Part shown: in pieces, positions 24,725 to 32,910 of the stretch
How the letters are laid out: each line of letters begins with the position of its first letter
Position numbering within the stretch: the stretch's first letter is position 1
NCBI GenBank assembly: GCA_028280845.1
Contig: JANQKZ010000021.1
Location: 1-33,120, forward strand
Source of the DNA: Opitutales bacterium
Lineage (GTDB): Bacteria > Verrucomicrobiota > Verrucomicrobiia > Opitutales > JABSRG01
Length of the DNA stretch: 33,120 nucleotides
Reading direction: 5' to 3'
The notes under the pieces: model-generated
What the model was told of the DNA's origin: nothing
The model's database searches: none
Seen by the model: only the letters and a program-made list of their open reading frames with translations
Position numbers and translations under genes: made by a program

Positions 24725-26415
24725 GTGGAGTTTCGGATTTCATCGCACGACCCCGGACAATTGGGGAAACCTGGGTCTGGTTGACGGGGATGGGACTGGT
24801 GGCCGCGCTCGTCATGATCATCGGGTTATTTGGATTTATCTGTTACAGAGGGGTGATTGTGTTTTGGCCCACGACGATTGTGGAGCTGGAGCTGTCACAG
24901 GAAGCCCAGGAGCGATTCGGTTTGCCGGAAAAAATAGCGGGCCGCTACCTGGGCGAGAGCCCCCGGGTGGCCTGGCCTTCCACGGTGGACGAGATGCGGC
25001 CCGGAGGTGGGCTTCCGGAAAAGAAATACTTCATTGGCAACGAAGAGAGTTATGGAAGCCGGTTTGGGGCCTTTACCTCGGATGAGGTCGTTGCCCGCAC
25101 GAAACCGTTGAACCTCCTTGTGGCGGAGCGATTGGAATTTGGGGAAGCCTTTCTGTATCCGGTTGAGATTAAGCTATCCAATGGGGGCGCTATTTCTGCC
25201 GACTCCCCGGATTTCCTGACGCTTTTCCGAGAAGAGTTAAACCAGATCAACCAGCGCCGGAAGGCCATTCAGCGATTGGAAAAAGTTCAGATCGGGCAAA
25301 TCAGTTGGCGAATCGAAAAACTGAGAACGGAAGAACGAGGTATTCGGCGTAAGGGGGAACCCGTATCCTCCTCGGACGCAGCTCGCTTGGAACGGATCGA
25401 GGAGGAGCTCAGTGGTTTGGAAAACCGTTATCGTGTATTTGCTCTGGAGGCGCGGTCGCTACGTGAGCTGCAAGGGGCCTCCCACCTGGTCTACCGGTTG
25501 CCACACGGTGAGCTGGACGAGATCAGCCTGGACAAAGTCAATCGCGTTTACGCTCCGAACCGCCTGAATCTCTGGCAAAAAGTCCGGTTGTATGTGGAAA
25601 GCCTGCACCTGTTTCTGACAGAATCCCCGCGGGAATCGAATACGGCTGGAGGAATCTTTCCGGCAATTTTCGGGACCTTTGTCATGACCGTTTTAATGAG
25701 CGCAGCAGTCCTTCCCTTTGGAGTGATTGCGGCCCTGTATCTGCATGAGTATGCCAGGCAGGGGCCGCTCGTGCGACTGGTCCGGATCTCGGTGCTGAAT
25801 CTTGCCGGGGTTCCATCGATCGTCTTTGGTGTATTTGGGCTGGGCTTTTTCGTCTATTTTATTGGAGGCGGCATCGATTCCCTATTCTTTTCCGAGCGTT
25901 TACCAACGGCGACATTTGGAACCGGGGGAATTTTCTGGGCATCGCTCACCCTGGCTTTGATGACCGTTCCCGTGGTCATTGTGGCGACTGAGGAAGCCCT
26001 GGCTGCCGTGCCGGCCGGCTTGCGGGAAGCCTCTTATGCCTGTGGTGCATCTAAATGGCAGACTACGGTGCGGGTTCTGATTCCCGGATCCCTCCCGGGA
26101 ATCCTGACCGGACTGATCCTGGCTATGGCCCGTGGAGCAGGAGAGGTCGCGCCCCTGATGCTCGTCGGCGTGGTGAAACTGGCTCCGAGTTTGCCGATTA
26201 ACCTGGTACCCCCGTTTATTCATCTGGATCGAAAGTTCATGCACCTCGGTTTTCATATCTATGACCTTGGGTTCCAGTCTCCCAACGCGGAAGCCGCCTT
26301 GCCCATGGTCTTTGCCAGCACGGTGCTCCTGATCCTTTTAGTCGTTGTGCTCAATATCGGGGCCATCCTGCTCCGAAATCACTTGCGCCGAAAATATACC
26401 ACTGACACCTTCTAG
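24721..26415 (+). CDS. pstA: phosphate ABC transporter permease PstA, long form
   Basis: A 564-aa partner permease for PstC. A first helix (about 21-42) is followed by a periplasmic region of about 260 residues resembling the DUF3333 extension of Pseudomonas-type PstA. This has a probable coiled coil at 165-250 (many E/R/K with hydrophobic heptads). The permease core runs from about 312 to 560, with the EAA loop [11 protein letters not shown] at 423-433 and G-A-S-K-W-Q-T at 441-447. Its ATG overlaps the pstC stop by 4 bp, so translation is coupled. Both permeases carry large periplasmic additions, which may contact each other or PstS. Confidence 0.93.
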   Translation: MSGVSDFIARPRTIGETWVWLTGMGLVAALVMIIGLFGFICYRGVIVFWPTTIVELELSQEAQERFGLPEKIAGRYLGESPRVAWPSTVDEMRPGGGLPEKKYFIGNEESYGSRFGAFTSDEVVARTKPLNLLVAERLEFGEAFLYPVEIKLSNGGAISADSPDFLTLFREELNQINQRRKAIQRLEKVQIGQISWRIEKLRTEERGIRRKGEPVSSSDAARLERIEEELSGLENRYRVFALEARSLRELQGASHLVYRLPHGELDEISLDKVNRVYAPNRLNLWQKVRLYVESLHLFLTESPRESNTAGGIFPAIFGTFVMTVLMSAAVLPFGVIAALYLHEYARQGPLVRLVRISVLNLAGVPSIVFGVFGLGFFVYFIGGGIDSLFFSERLPTATFGTGGIFWASLTLALMTVPVVIVATEEALAAVPAGLREASYACGASKWQTTVRVLIPGSLPGILTGLILAMARGAGEVAPLMLVGVVKLAPSLPINLVPPFIHLDRKFMHLGFHIYDLGFQSPNAEAALPMVFASTVLLILLVVVLNIGAILLRNHLRRKYTTDTF

Positions 26416-26437
26416 CCCTCAACTCTCCCGTCTACCC

Positions 26438-27265
26438 ATGTCCATTGATGCACCAGATTTTCCTATTCGCGCGGAGCTCCCGGAAACTCCCAAAAAGGTC
26501 GAGGAACAGGATGAGCGGTTCATTGAAGTCAAAGACTATAGCTTTTTTTATGGGAAAAAACAGGTCCTATCCAACTTGTCCTTTGATATTCCGGAGCGCC
26601 AGGTAACGGCATTTATCGGGCCGTCGGGGTGTGGAAAGTCCACCTTGCTGCGGAGTTTTAACCGGTTGAACGAACTGGTGGAGAATTCTTGGCAAACCGG
26701 GGATATTCGCATCCAGGGAGAGAGCATCTTTTCTAAGAATCTGGATGTGATTTCCCTGCGGCGGCGGGCTGGGATGATTTTCCAGAAATCGAATCCATTT
26801 CCCAAGACGGTATACGAAAATGTCGTTTACGGGCTTAAGGTGGCCGGAATCAGAAAGAAAGCCGTGCTCGACGAGATCGTTGAACGAAGCTTAAAAGGCG
26901 CCGCGCTCTGGGACGAAGTAAAGGACTATCTCCATGAAAATGCCCACAGCCTATCTGGTGGGCAACAGCAACGCTTGTGCATCGCTCGTGTCATAGCGAC
27001 GGAGCCTCAGATTCTTCTTCTGGACGAACCCTGTTCGGCCCTTGATCCCATCGCCACCGGGAAAATTGAAGAATTAATTCATGAGCTGAAAAAGCGGTTC
27101 ACCGTCCTCATCGTCACCCACAATATGCAGCAGGCTGCCCGGGTGTCGGACCGGACGGCGTTTTTTTACGAAGGAAAGCTTGTAGAATACAGAAATACGG
27201 AGGATATTTTCCTAAACCCAATGAATCCTCGGACGGAAGCTTATGTTTCCGGGAGATTCGGGTAA
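26438..27265 (+). CDS. pstB: phosphate ABC transporter ATP-binding protein
   Basis: A 275-aa cytoplasmic ATPase powering PstCA. Walker A is G-P-S-G-C-G-K-S-T at 61-69, Q-loop Q116, signature L-S-G-G-Q-Q-Q at 172-178, Walker B I-L-L-L-D-E-P at 192-198, and a switch histidine in V-T-H-N. The ATG at 26438 is chosen although the frame extends upstream into pstA; it follows 22 bp after the pstA stop behind a pyrimidine-rich leader (CTCTCCCGTCTACCC). The N-terminal 28 residues before the domain are longer than in E. coli but common elsewhere. Confidence 0.96.
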   Translation: MSIDAPDFPIRAELPETPKKVEEQDERFIEVKDYSFFYGKKQVLSNLSFDIPERQVTAFIGPSGCGKSTLLRSFNRLNELVENSWQTGDIRIQGESIFSKNLDVISLRRRAGMIFQKSNPFPKTVYENVVYGLKVAGIRKKAVLDEIVERSLKGAALWDEVKDYLHENAHSLSGGQQQRLCIARVIATEPQILLLDEPCSALDPIATGKIEELIHELKKRFTVLIVTHNMQQAARVSDRTAFFYEGKLVEYRNTEDIFLNPMNPRTEAYVSGRFG

Positions 27266-27283
27266 CAACAGGGGCTGAATAAA

Positions 27284-27931
27284 ATGAAACGTTACTTCCA
27301 TAGTGAACTGGAGGATATCCGGTCACAACTGGTTCTGCTGGGCGAGAAGGCTATCGAAAGTGTCCGCCTGGCAGGGCGAGGGCTGTTGGAGCAAGACTTG
27401 TACTTTGTGGAGCAGGTGCTCTCGATGGACGATGCCATCGACGACCTGGAGGTGGAAATTGACCGGGAAGCGATACGCTATATATCTTTGCGGGCTCCGG
27501 TGGCCTCGGAACTGCGCCTCTTAACCGTTGGAATTAAAGCCAGTCACGACCTGGAACGGGTAGGGGATGAGGCGACGAATATCGCTAAGCGGTCGCGCAA
27601 AATAAACACCGATGGGGTGGTGCCTGACTTTTATGAGATTCCGACGATGCTGGAGATGGCTCTGGAGATGCTCCGCGACGCCCTGGACAGTTTTGTGGAG
27701 GAGGATCCGGAGAAGGCCATATCAATATGCCGGCGGGACAAGCAGGTCGATGAGCTTGACCGGCTCAATTACGCAAGAATTTCTCAGGAGATGAAAGATA
27801 ATGCGGAGCACATCGGGGCCTTGCTCGAACTCGCATTTATCTCACGTTCGCTGGAACGGGTGGCCGATCATGCCACCAATATTGCAGAGGAAGTGATCTT
27901 CCTTCTCAGCGGGCAGGAAAAAAAAGTATAA
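27284..27931 (+). CDS. phoU: phosphate signalling protein PhoU
   Basis: A 215-aa all-helical cytoplasmic protein with two PhoU three-helix repeats. Each carries the metal-binding signature: L-E-R-V-G-D-E-A-T-N-I-A at 90-101 and L-E-R-V-A-D-H-A-T-N-I-A near 191-202. PhoU restrains Pst transport and signals phosphate status to PhoR-type kinases; no phoBR pair is in the window. It is the last gene of the pst operon, 18 bp after pstB, and faces the convergent ACT-domain gene across 9 bp. Confidence 0.96.
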   Translation: MKRYFHSELEDIRSQLVLLGEKAIESVRLAGRGLLEQDLYFVEQVLSMDDAIDDLEVEIDREAIRYISLRAPVASELRLLTVGIKASHDLERVGDEATNIAKRSRKINTDGVVPDFYEIPTMLEMALEMLRDALDSFVEEDPEKAISICRRDKQVDELDRLNYARISQEMKDNAEHIGALLELAFISRSLERVADHATNIAEEVIFLLSGQEKKV

Positions 27932-27940
27932 TTTCAAGGC

Positions 27941-28345
27941 TTATGGGGCCGGGCTTACCTGGTGTCCTTTTTCCCGGATGACCTCAATGGCTGAGGCCAT
28001 GTACTTTTGAGCGATCAGCAACATATCGGTATCATATGTGGAAAGGGCGCACACCGGGATATTGCGCTCGGCCAGGAGAGCGGTGAGCTCTTTCAGGATG
28101 CCGACCAGGGAGAACTCCAGGGGGCCTTTAATCTCGAGAATGCCGAAGCCTTTCTCAAAGTTGTCGGCCAGAGGATAGTCTTTCCCTGTGGTGTCGCTCA
28201 CGATCAGCGTAATGGCGGTGGAATCCTTCAAACAAGCGAGGAAGCCCTTTTTTGTAGGATTCACCCCCTCATTCGGCCACGAGTCATGCTCGTAACGAAG
28301 GTAGGTAAAGGTGTCGTCGAGTTGTTTCAGCTTTATCGCGGTCAT
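27941..28345 (-). CDS. small ACT-domain (CASTOR/ACT_7-like) protein
   Basis: A 134-aa cytoplasmic protein with no enzyme domain. The C-terminal half (from about residue 60) has the ACT_7-type pattern: G-P-L-E-F-S-L-V-G-I-L, then N-I-P-V-C-A-L-S-T-Y-D-T-D-M-L-L-I. This family binds small ligands, often amino acids, and resembles aspartate-kinase regulatory domains and eukaryotic CASTOR arginine sensors. The ATG at 28345 is preferred over one 30 bp upstream (28375) because it begins just before the conserved region and follows a CATTATCCTCT leader like other starts here. It converges on phoU. Ligand and partner unknown. Confidence 0.8.
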   Translation of the reverse strand: MTAIKLKQLDDTFTYLRYEHDSWPNEGVNPTKKGFLACLKDSTAITLIVSDTTGKDYPLADNFEKGFGILEIKGPLEFSLVGILKELTALLAERNIPVCALSTYDTDMLLIAQKYMASAIEVIREKGHQVSPAP

Positions 28346-28466
28346 AGAGGATAATGGGTGACATTCCTCGTGCATTCCCCTGTTTTGACAATAACAATTC
28401 CCAATTAAATTCTGTTCTATCTCTTGTTTCCTGAAATGAGCCGAATTTGGAGGTTAGCTGCAATTT

Positions 28467-29156
28467 ATGTTCAGTTTTAAAGCAATAGACGGCGATTTGG
28501 TGGATGCCCTGAGTGACACCTTTTCAGCGGAGGTTTCTACTTCGGCTATTCGGTGGGAAACCCTATCGGTGGATTCAATTCAGGATGAAACCATGCAAAC
28601 CCTGTGCGTTGATTTTGCTCCCGCTCGCAAGCTTCAGTTTCTCGCTGGTCGCTACTGTGCATCAGCCGCCTTGAATGCGCAGGGAATTCGTGGGGTTTCC
28701 ATATTTCCCGGTGAGAATCGGGAGCCGGTTTGGCCCAAGGGAATGTGTGGAAGTATCAGTCATGCGGGGGAATGGGCAGCGTCGGGGGTCGGACCGACAC
28801 AGGAAGGAAAAGTAAGCCTGGGGCTGGATTTTGAGCTATCCGACCGATGCCGCCACAAACTGTGGAGGTTGGTTCTGACTCAGCGTGAGGTGGAATGGGT
28901 GAGGCATGCCGACTCTGAAACGGAAGTGGCCGTAGCCACCGCAGTATTCAGCGCGAAGGAGACCTTTTATAAGTGGCAATACCCCCTGACGGAGTCCTGG
29001 TTGGGTTTTCACGACGTGGAGACTATCCCGATTGGGGATAGCGCCCTGGTTTTAAAGATGACCAAGGCAGATGGTCCAGTCGGGTTAAGGGACCGGTCCT
29101 TTACTATTCAAATTCGTTATTGGGGAGGCTATGTCATCTCGGGAATGTATGAATAA
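28467..29156 (+). CDS. 4'-phosphopantetheinyl transferase, EntD/Sfp type
   Basis: A 229-aa enzyme that transfers phosphopantetheine from CoA to a serine of carrier proteins. Family landmarks: F-L-A-G-R-Y-C-A at 58-65, P-V-W-P-K-G-M-C-G-S-I-S-H at 87-99, Mg-binding D121-x-E123 in G-L-D-F-E, and F-S-A-K-E-T-F-Y-K at 161-169. Length fits the EntD branch, often linked to secondary metabolism or polyunsaturated lipid synthases. No carrier protein, NRPS or PKS is in the window, so its client is elsewhere. GGAGG lies about 13 bases before the ATG, and a TTGACA box at 28385-28390 may be part of its promoter. Overlaps the next gene. Confidence 0.9.
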   Translation: MFSFKAIDGDLVDALSDTFSAEVSTSAIRWETLSVDSIQDETMQTLCVDFAPARKLQFLAGRYCASAALNAQGIRGVSIFPGENREPVWPKGMCGSISHAGEWAASGVGPTQEGKVSLGLDFELSDRCRHKLWRLVLTQREVEWVRHADSETEVAVATAVFSAKETFYKWQYPLTESWLGFHDVETIPIGDSALVLKMTKADGPVGLRDRSFTIQIRYWGGYVISGMYE

Positions 29157-30126
29157 AACGGATACAAGCTGCCCGGTCCTTGTTATTGGCGCCACCGGGT
29201 TTATCGGAAGGCGTGTATGTTCCGTATTACTTCGACAGGGGGAGGCAGTACGCGCGTTGGTTCGTAATCCGAAGCGATTGGATCCCGACCTCGCGGAGCA
29301 TATTGACGTGATGGTAGGGGATGCTCGGGACCCGGAGATTTTGAAACAGGGAATCGAGCAGGCTTCCGGTGTTATTCACCTGGCTGGACCTTCGGGATGG
29401 GATGGTCTTGGTCAGCCGTCGGTTCACAGGCAGGTAATTTCTCTGGCGGAAGCTTTTGACTCGGCTCTCGAGGTCGCGCCGGAGCTGCCCGCGGTCTACG
29501 TGAGTACAGGAGCGGCATTGGGTCCCTGTGGACCGGATGAAGTCATTGATGAACAATGCCGGAACCCTATCCCCCGCTTTTTGGGGTATGCCAGGGCCAA
29601 GCGGGAAGCGGAGGACCTGCTATTGGCGGGCGCGGGGAAATCGATACGGTGGGTTTACCCGGGAGAGGTGTATGGCCCGGGGGATCGGGATCAGGTCACC
29701 CTTTCCGGATTAAAGCGCTTACTCGGCCAGCGGCCGCGTGTGGTCCCAGCGGGAGGAACCGGGGTGGTGCATTTGGATGATGTGGCCGACGGCATCGTCC
29801 GGTCCCTCTTCCGTGGCCAAGCGGGAAGAAAAATCATTTTGAGCGGACAAAATCTACGCCTGAGGGAAATCGGTGACGTGGTCCTGGAGTGGTCGGGGCA
29901 AGACAGTCGGTTTCAGGAGATTCCTGCCGGGATCGTGCGATGGGTAGCCCGGACCCTGGGCCTGGGCAAGCTGGCCTTGGGGGCGGATCGCTATGCGGCC
30001 CTTTACGGAAGCTACTTTTGGTTCTTTGACAATTCGGAATCGGTGAGGGCACTGGGCATGGAGTACCAGGGGGCGAAGCAAGCCATATTCTCTGCACTGG
30101 ACTGGGGGGCCAAAAATCTAAAATGA
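29149..30126 (+). CDS. NAD-dependent epimerase/dehydratase (extended SDR)
   Basis: A sugar-nucleotide or sterol-type short-chain dehydrogenase of about 325 aa. The Rossmann signature V-I-G-A-T-G-F-I-G is at the N-terminus. The catalytic-type Y-A-R-A-K is seen mid-protein, preceded by the V-Y-V-S-T-G serine/threonine strand; W-V-Y-P-G-E-V-Y-G-P-G-D follows. The frame could also begin at 29131, but ATG 29149 puts the Rossmann strand at the usual distance from the start. It overlaps the phosphopantetheinyl transferase by 8 bp, so the two are probably co-expressed. The exact substrate cannot be read from sequence. Confidence 0.85.
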   Translation: MNKTDTSCPVLVIGATGFIGRRVCSVLLRQGEAVRALVRNPKRLDPDLAEHIDVMVGDARDPEILKQGIEQASGVIHLAGPSGWDGLGQPSVHRQVISLAEAFDSALEVAPELPAVYVSTGAALGPCGPDEVIDEQCRNPIPRFLGYARAKREAEDLLLAGAGKSIRWVYPGEVYGPGDRDQVTLSGLKRLLGQRPRVVPAGGTGVVHLDDVADGIVRSLFRGQAGRKIILSGQNLRLREIGDVVLEWSGQDSRFQEIPAGIVRWVARTLGLGKLALGADRYAALYGSYFWFFDNSESVRALGMEYQGAKQAIFSALDWGAKNLK

Positions 30127-30183
30127 GGTTTTTTGGGGTTGAGAGGGCCCATTTCCAGCTCCATATGGGTGTAAGAATTCGTC

Positions 30184-30669
30184 ATGAACCCCTCTACTCC
30201 TCTCTCTTCATCCCCGACGTTAATAGGATGGAAGGAAGTCATTCACCTTCCCGAATGGGGTCTGCATTCGATCGTGGCCAAAGCGGATACGGGAGCCCGC
30301 AGCTCTGCCCTGGATGTTGTTCGAATAAAGGAAATTGAAAATGACCGGGTGGCCTTCTCTATGGTACTCAGCCGAAAGCGCCCCATGCTGACCTATGATC
30401 TGGAGGCCAAGATCTTTCGCCGGAAGAAAGTGAAATCGAGCAATGGCAAGGTCCAGGAGCGGTTCACTATCTTACAACATGTTGAAATCGGTGCTCTGAC
30501 AAAGGAGATTGAATTCAGTCTGGTGAACCGAAAGAAAATGATATGTCGGGTTCTGCTGGGGCGGGATGCGCTTCGGCCAGAGTTTCTCGTCCATCCTGAT
30601 GCCAAATATCTGATTAGCCGCCGTCGTCGGCCGCGGATCAGTCAAATTGTTCACAAAAAGCGAAAGTAG
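30184..30669 (+). CDS. RimB-like retropepsin-type / 'ATP-dependent Zn protease' family protein
   Basis: A 161-aa cytoplasmic protein of the family annotated as putative ATP-dependent zinc protease (COG4067). It carries the aspartic-protease-like motif K-A-D-T-G-A-R-S-S-A-L around D35 and a later L-L-G-R-D-A-L near 127-133, the layout of a single retropepsin-like fold. RimB of the Pseudomonas rimABK operon belongs here and modulates RimK. Only 4 bp separate it from the rimK-like gene, supporting the same partnership. No zinc ligand set is obvious, so the historic 'zinc protease' name may mislead. The C-terminus is very basic. Confidence 0.85.
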   Translation: MNPSTPLSSSPTLIGWKEVIHLPEWGLHSIVAKADTGARSSALDVVRIKEIENDRVAFSMVLSRKRPMLTYDLEAKIFRRKKVKSSNGKVQERFTILQHVEIGALTKEIEFSLVNRKKMICRVLLGRDALRPEFLVHPDAKYLISRRRRPRISQIVHKKRK

Positions 30670-30673
30670 CTCC

Positions 30674-31870
30674 ATGGTATCCAATCGTCCCCTGAAAATC
30701 GCAATTTTGTCGCGCGCTCCACGGATCTACAGCACGCGGCGTTTACGGGAAGCGGCTGAGCAACGTGGCCACCAGGTCAAGGTCTTGAACACGTTGAAAT
30801 TTGGCATGTTCGTCGAGTCCAAGGACCCGGATTTAATTTACAGTGGGCGCAGTATATCTGCCTATGATGCGATCATTCCAAGAATCGGGACATCGATTAG
30901 CTTTTATGGGGCCGCGGTTGTTCGTCAATTTGAGCAGATGGGAGTGTTCACCCTGAATTCATCGACAGCCATCTCGAATTCCCGGGACAAGCTACGGTCA
31001 TTGCAGATATTGAGCCGTCACGACATTGGAATTGGCAAGAGTGCGTTTGTACACCGCAAGGCGGATGTCCTGGATGCGATTGAAGAGGTCGGAGGAGCCC
31101 CGGTCATCATCAAGTTGTTAGAGGGAACGCAGGGGGTTGGGGTGATTCTGGCGGATACCGTGAAGGTGGCTGAGGCGATTGTAGAAACCCTCCAAAGCAC
31201 CAAACACAACGTGATGATCCAAAAGTTCGTGGCGGAGAGCCGTGGAAAAGATATTCGGGCGTTTGTGATCGGAGACCGTGTCGTGGCAGCGATGCGACGC
31301 CGAGCAAAGGGTGGTGAATTTCGAAGTAATGTACACCGTGGAGGATCAACTGAATCGGTTCAATTAGATGGGGAATATGAAAGGACCGCCGTTCGCGCAG
31401 CGCAGACCCTGGGTCTGCGGGTAGCGGGTGTGGATATGCTGGAAGGCGAGGATGGGCCTGTTATTATGGAGGTCAACTCCTCTCCGGGTCTGGAGGGAAT
31501 TGAGGCAGCATCGGGGGTGGACGTAGCCGGCGAGATTATCGATTATCTGGCTGAGCATATTCGATTTGGGGATGTTGATATCCGTCAACGGCTGGCCTTT
31601 GCCCGGGGCTTTGTGGTGTCTGAATTTACGGTTTCAGACAAGAGTTCTCTTGCTGGAAAAACGATATCCCGGAGCGGATTAAGCGAGCGGGGGATCATGA
31701 TCATGAGCATCAACCGAGGGAGTCAGCACTATCCTGCCCCGAAGGGAGACGATGACATTTTATCCGGAGATATTCTGATTTGCTATGGACCGAAAGTCGC
31801 TCTCCAAGAGTATATCCCGCTGACCGAACCCAAGCCCCGGAAGCGCAAAAAGAAAACAAAAAAACAATGA
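30674..31870 (+). CDS. rimK: RimK-type ATP-grasp glutamate ligase fused to an RCK_C domain
   Basis: A 398-aa enzyme. Residues about 6-296 form the RimK core that ligates glutamate to a protein carboxyl terminus (ribosomal protein S6 in E. coli) using ATP. Seen are K-I-A-I-L-S-R at the start, P-R-I-G-T-S-I-S-F-Y-G (69-79), the ATP-grasp loop K-L-L-E-G-T-Q-G-V-G-V (147-157), and Mg ligands in M-E-V-N-S-S-P-G-L-E-G-I-E (265-277). Residues about 314-380 match a TrkA-C/RCK_C ligand-binding domain (S-L-A-G-K-T-I...G-I-M-I-M-S-I-N-R-G...L-S-G-D-I-L-I-C-Y-G). The tail is lysine-rich (P-R-K-R-K-K-K-T-K-K). ATG 30674 is chosen over an upstream in-frame TTG. Overlaps the next gene by ATGA. Activity is confident; target protein and ligand are not known. 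Confidence 0.93.
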   Translation: MVSNRPLKIAILSRAPRIYSTRRLREAAEQRGHQVKVLNTLKFGMFVESKDPDLIYSGRSISAYDAIIPRIGTSISFYGAAVVRQFEQMGVFTLNSSTAISNSRDKLRSLQILSRHDIGIGKSAFVHRKADVLDAIEEVGGAPVIIKLLEGTQGVGVILADTVKVAEAIVETLQSTKHNVMIQKFVAESRGKDIRAFVIGDRVVAAMRRRAKGGEFRSNVHRGGSTESVQLDGEYERTAVRAAQTLGLRVAGVDMLEGEDGPVIMEVNSSPGLEGIEAASGVDVAGEIIDYLAEHIRFGDVDIRQRLAFARGFVVSEFTVSDKSSLAGKTISRSGLSERGIMIMSINRGSQHYPAPKGDDDILSGDILICYGPKVALQEYIPLTEPKPRKRKKKTKKQ

Positions 31871-32910
31871 ATGACTTTCAAATTGCCGGTGAATCGGTGG
31901 CCCCGGGTGAAACTCGAGATTTAAAAATAAAAATTTCGGAAACCTATACCGGAGATGAAATATATCTGCCGCTTCGGGTGATTCGTTCCTCTGAGGATGG
32001 TCCGACTCTATTTGTAACGGCGGCGGTTCACGGAGATGAAATTAACGGGACTGGTATTGTGCATGACCTCATGTTTGGGGATGCTTTAAAGCTGACCAGC
32101 GGGACGCTTATCCTGGTTCCGGTTGTCAATATATTCGGTTTCGAAAATCACGAGCGCTATCTGCCCGACCGCCGCGATTTAAACCGCTCCTTTCCGGGGA
32201 GTGAGGACGGGAGCATGGCGAGTCGGATTGCCTTCATTGTGATGACGGAAATCATCAAAAAGTCGGACTACGGGATTGATCTGCACTCGGCGGCCTTTCA
32301 ACGGACCAACTACCCCAATGTCAGAGGCGATTTTCGAGACAAAGGGGTCCGACGATTAGTCCGTCACTTTGCCACGTCTCTCAATGTGGACGGGAGGGGG
32401 CCGGATGGGGCCTTGCGTCGCGAGGCATGTAAAGCGGGCGTCCCGACCATAATTCTGGAAGCGGGTGAACCGTGGAAAATCGAACCGACGGTAATGAAGG
32501 TGGGGGTGCAGGGGATTCTGAATGTGCTCATTGGATTGGGCATGATGGAAGGAGCCATACAGAAGCCGGCATATTCTGCGAGAATTCAAAAGACAATTTG
32601 GATGCGAGCGGAGGTTGGCGGAATTTTAAGGTTTCAGGTTAACCCGGGGGATATCGTCGACAAGGGCGAGGTGGTGGCCACGAACTACAGCATCATGGGC
32701 GCGGTTCAAAACGAGCTGAAAGCCCCGGAAGATGGGATTGTCCTCAGCCTGGCTACCATGCCGGCCGTAAAACCGGGTGAACCGGTCTGTCATCTTGCGA
32801 TGCCGACAAAAAGCCTGGCGTCTATCCGTCGTGCCTTGGCCAAAGCACCGAAGCGCGGGCTCTACCGGAAGGTGGCTAAGGACTTGGCGTCGTCCGTCTC
32901 CCCCGCCTAG
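31867..32910 (+). CDS. succinylglutamate desuccinylase/aspartoacylase-family (M14-like) enzyme
   Basis: A 347-aa zinc hydrolase of the AstE/AspA family, related to M14 carboxypeptidases. Zinc ligands: H55 and E58 in A-A-V-H-G-D-E-I-N-G, and H140 in D-L-H-S-A. Substrate-type residues N106-R107 (D-L-N-R-S-F-P-G) and a catalytic-type glutamate E198 (I-L-E-A-G-E-P) follow. The last third (about 250-325) is a beta-barrel resembling a biotinyl/lipoyl fold, as in many members. Its ATG overlaps the rimK stop by 4 bp, so it is translated with RimK. Substrate is not predictable: free N-acyl amino acids, or glutamyl peptide bonds made by RimK, are both plausible. Confidence 0.9.
   Translation: MNDFQIAGESVAPGETRDLKIKISETYTGDEIYLPLRVIRSSEDGPTLFVTAAVHGDEINGTGIVHDLMFGDALKLTSGTLILVPVVNIFGFENHERYLPDRRDLNRSFPGSEDGSMASRIAFIVMTEIIKKSDYGIDLHSAAFQRTNYPNVRGDFRDKGVRRLVRHFATSLNVDGRGPDGALRREACKAGVPTIILEAGEPWKIEPTVMKVGVQGILNVLIGLGMMEGAIQKPAYSARIQKTIWMRAEVGGILRFQVNPGDIVDKGEVVATNYSIMGAVQNELKAPEDGIVLSLATMPAVKPGEPVCHLAMPTKSLASIRRALAKAPKRGLYRKVAKDLASSVSPA

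Noticed and set aside
26345-26437. Upstream extension of PstB
   Set aside because: It overlaps the end of pstA in another frame and adds no PstB sequence; ATG 26438 fits the family.
30647-30673. Upstream TTG start for rimK overlapping the RimB-like gene
   Set aside because: Adds nine residues outside the conserved start; ATG 30674 gives the normal RimK beginning.
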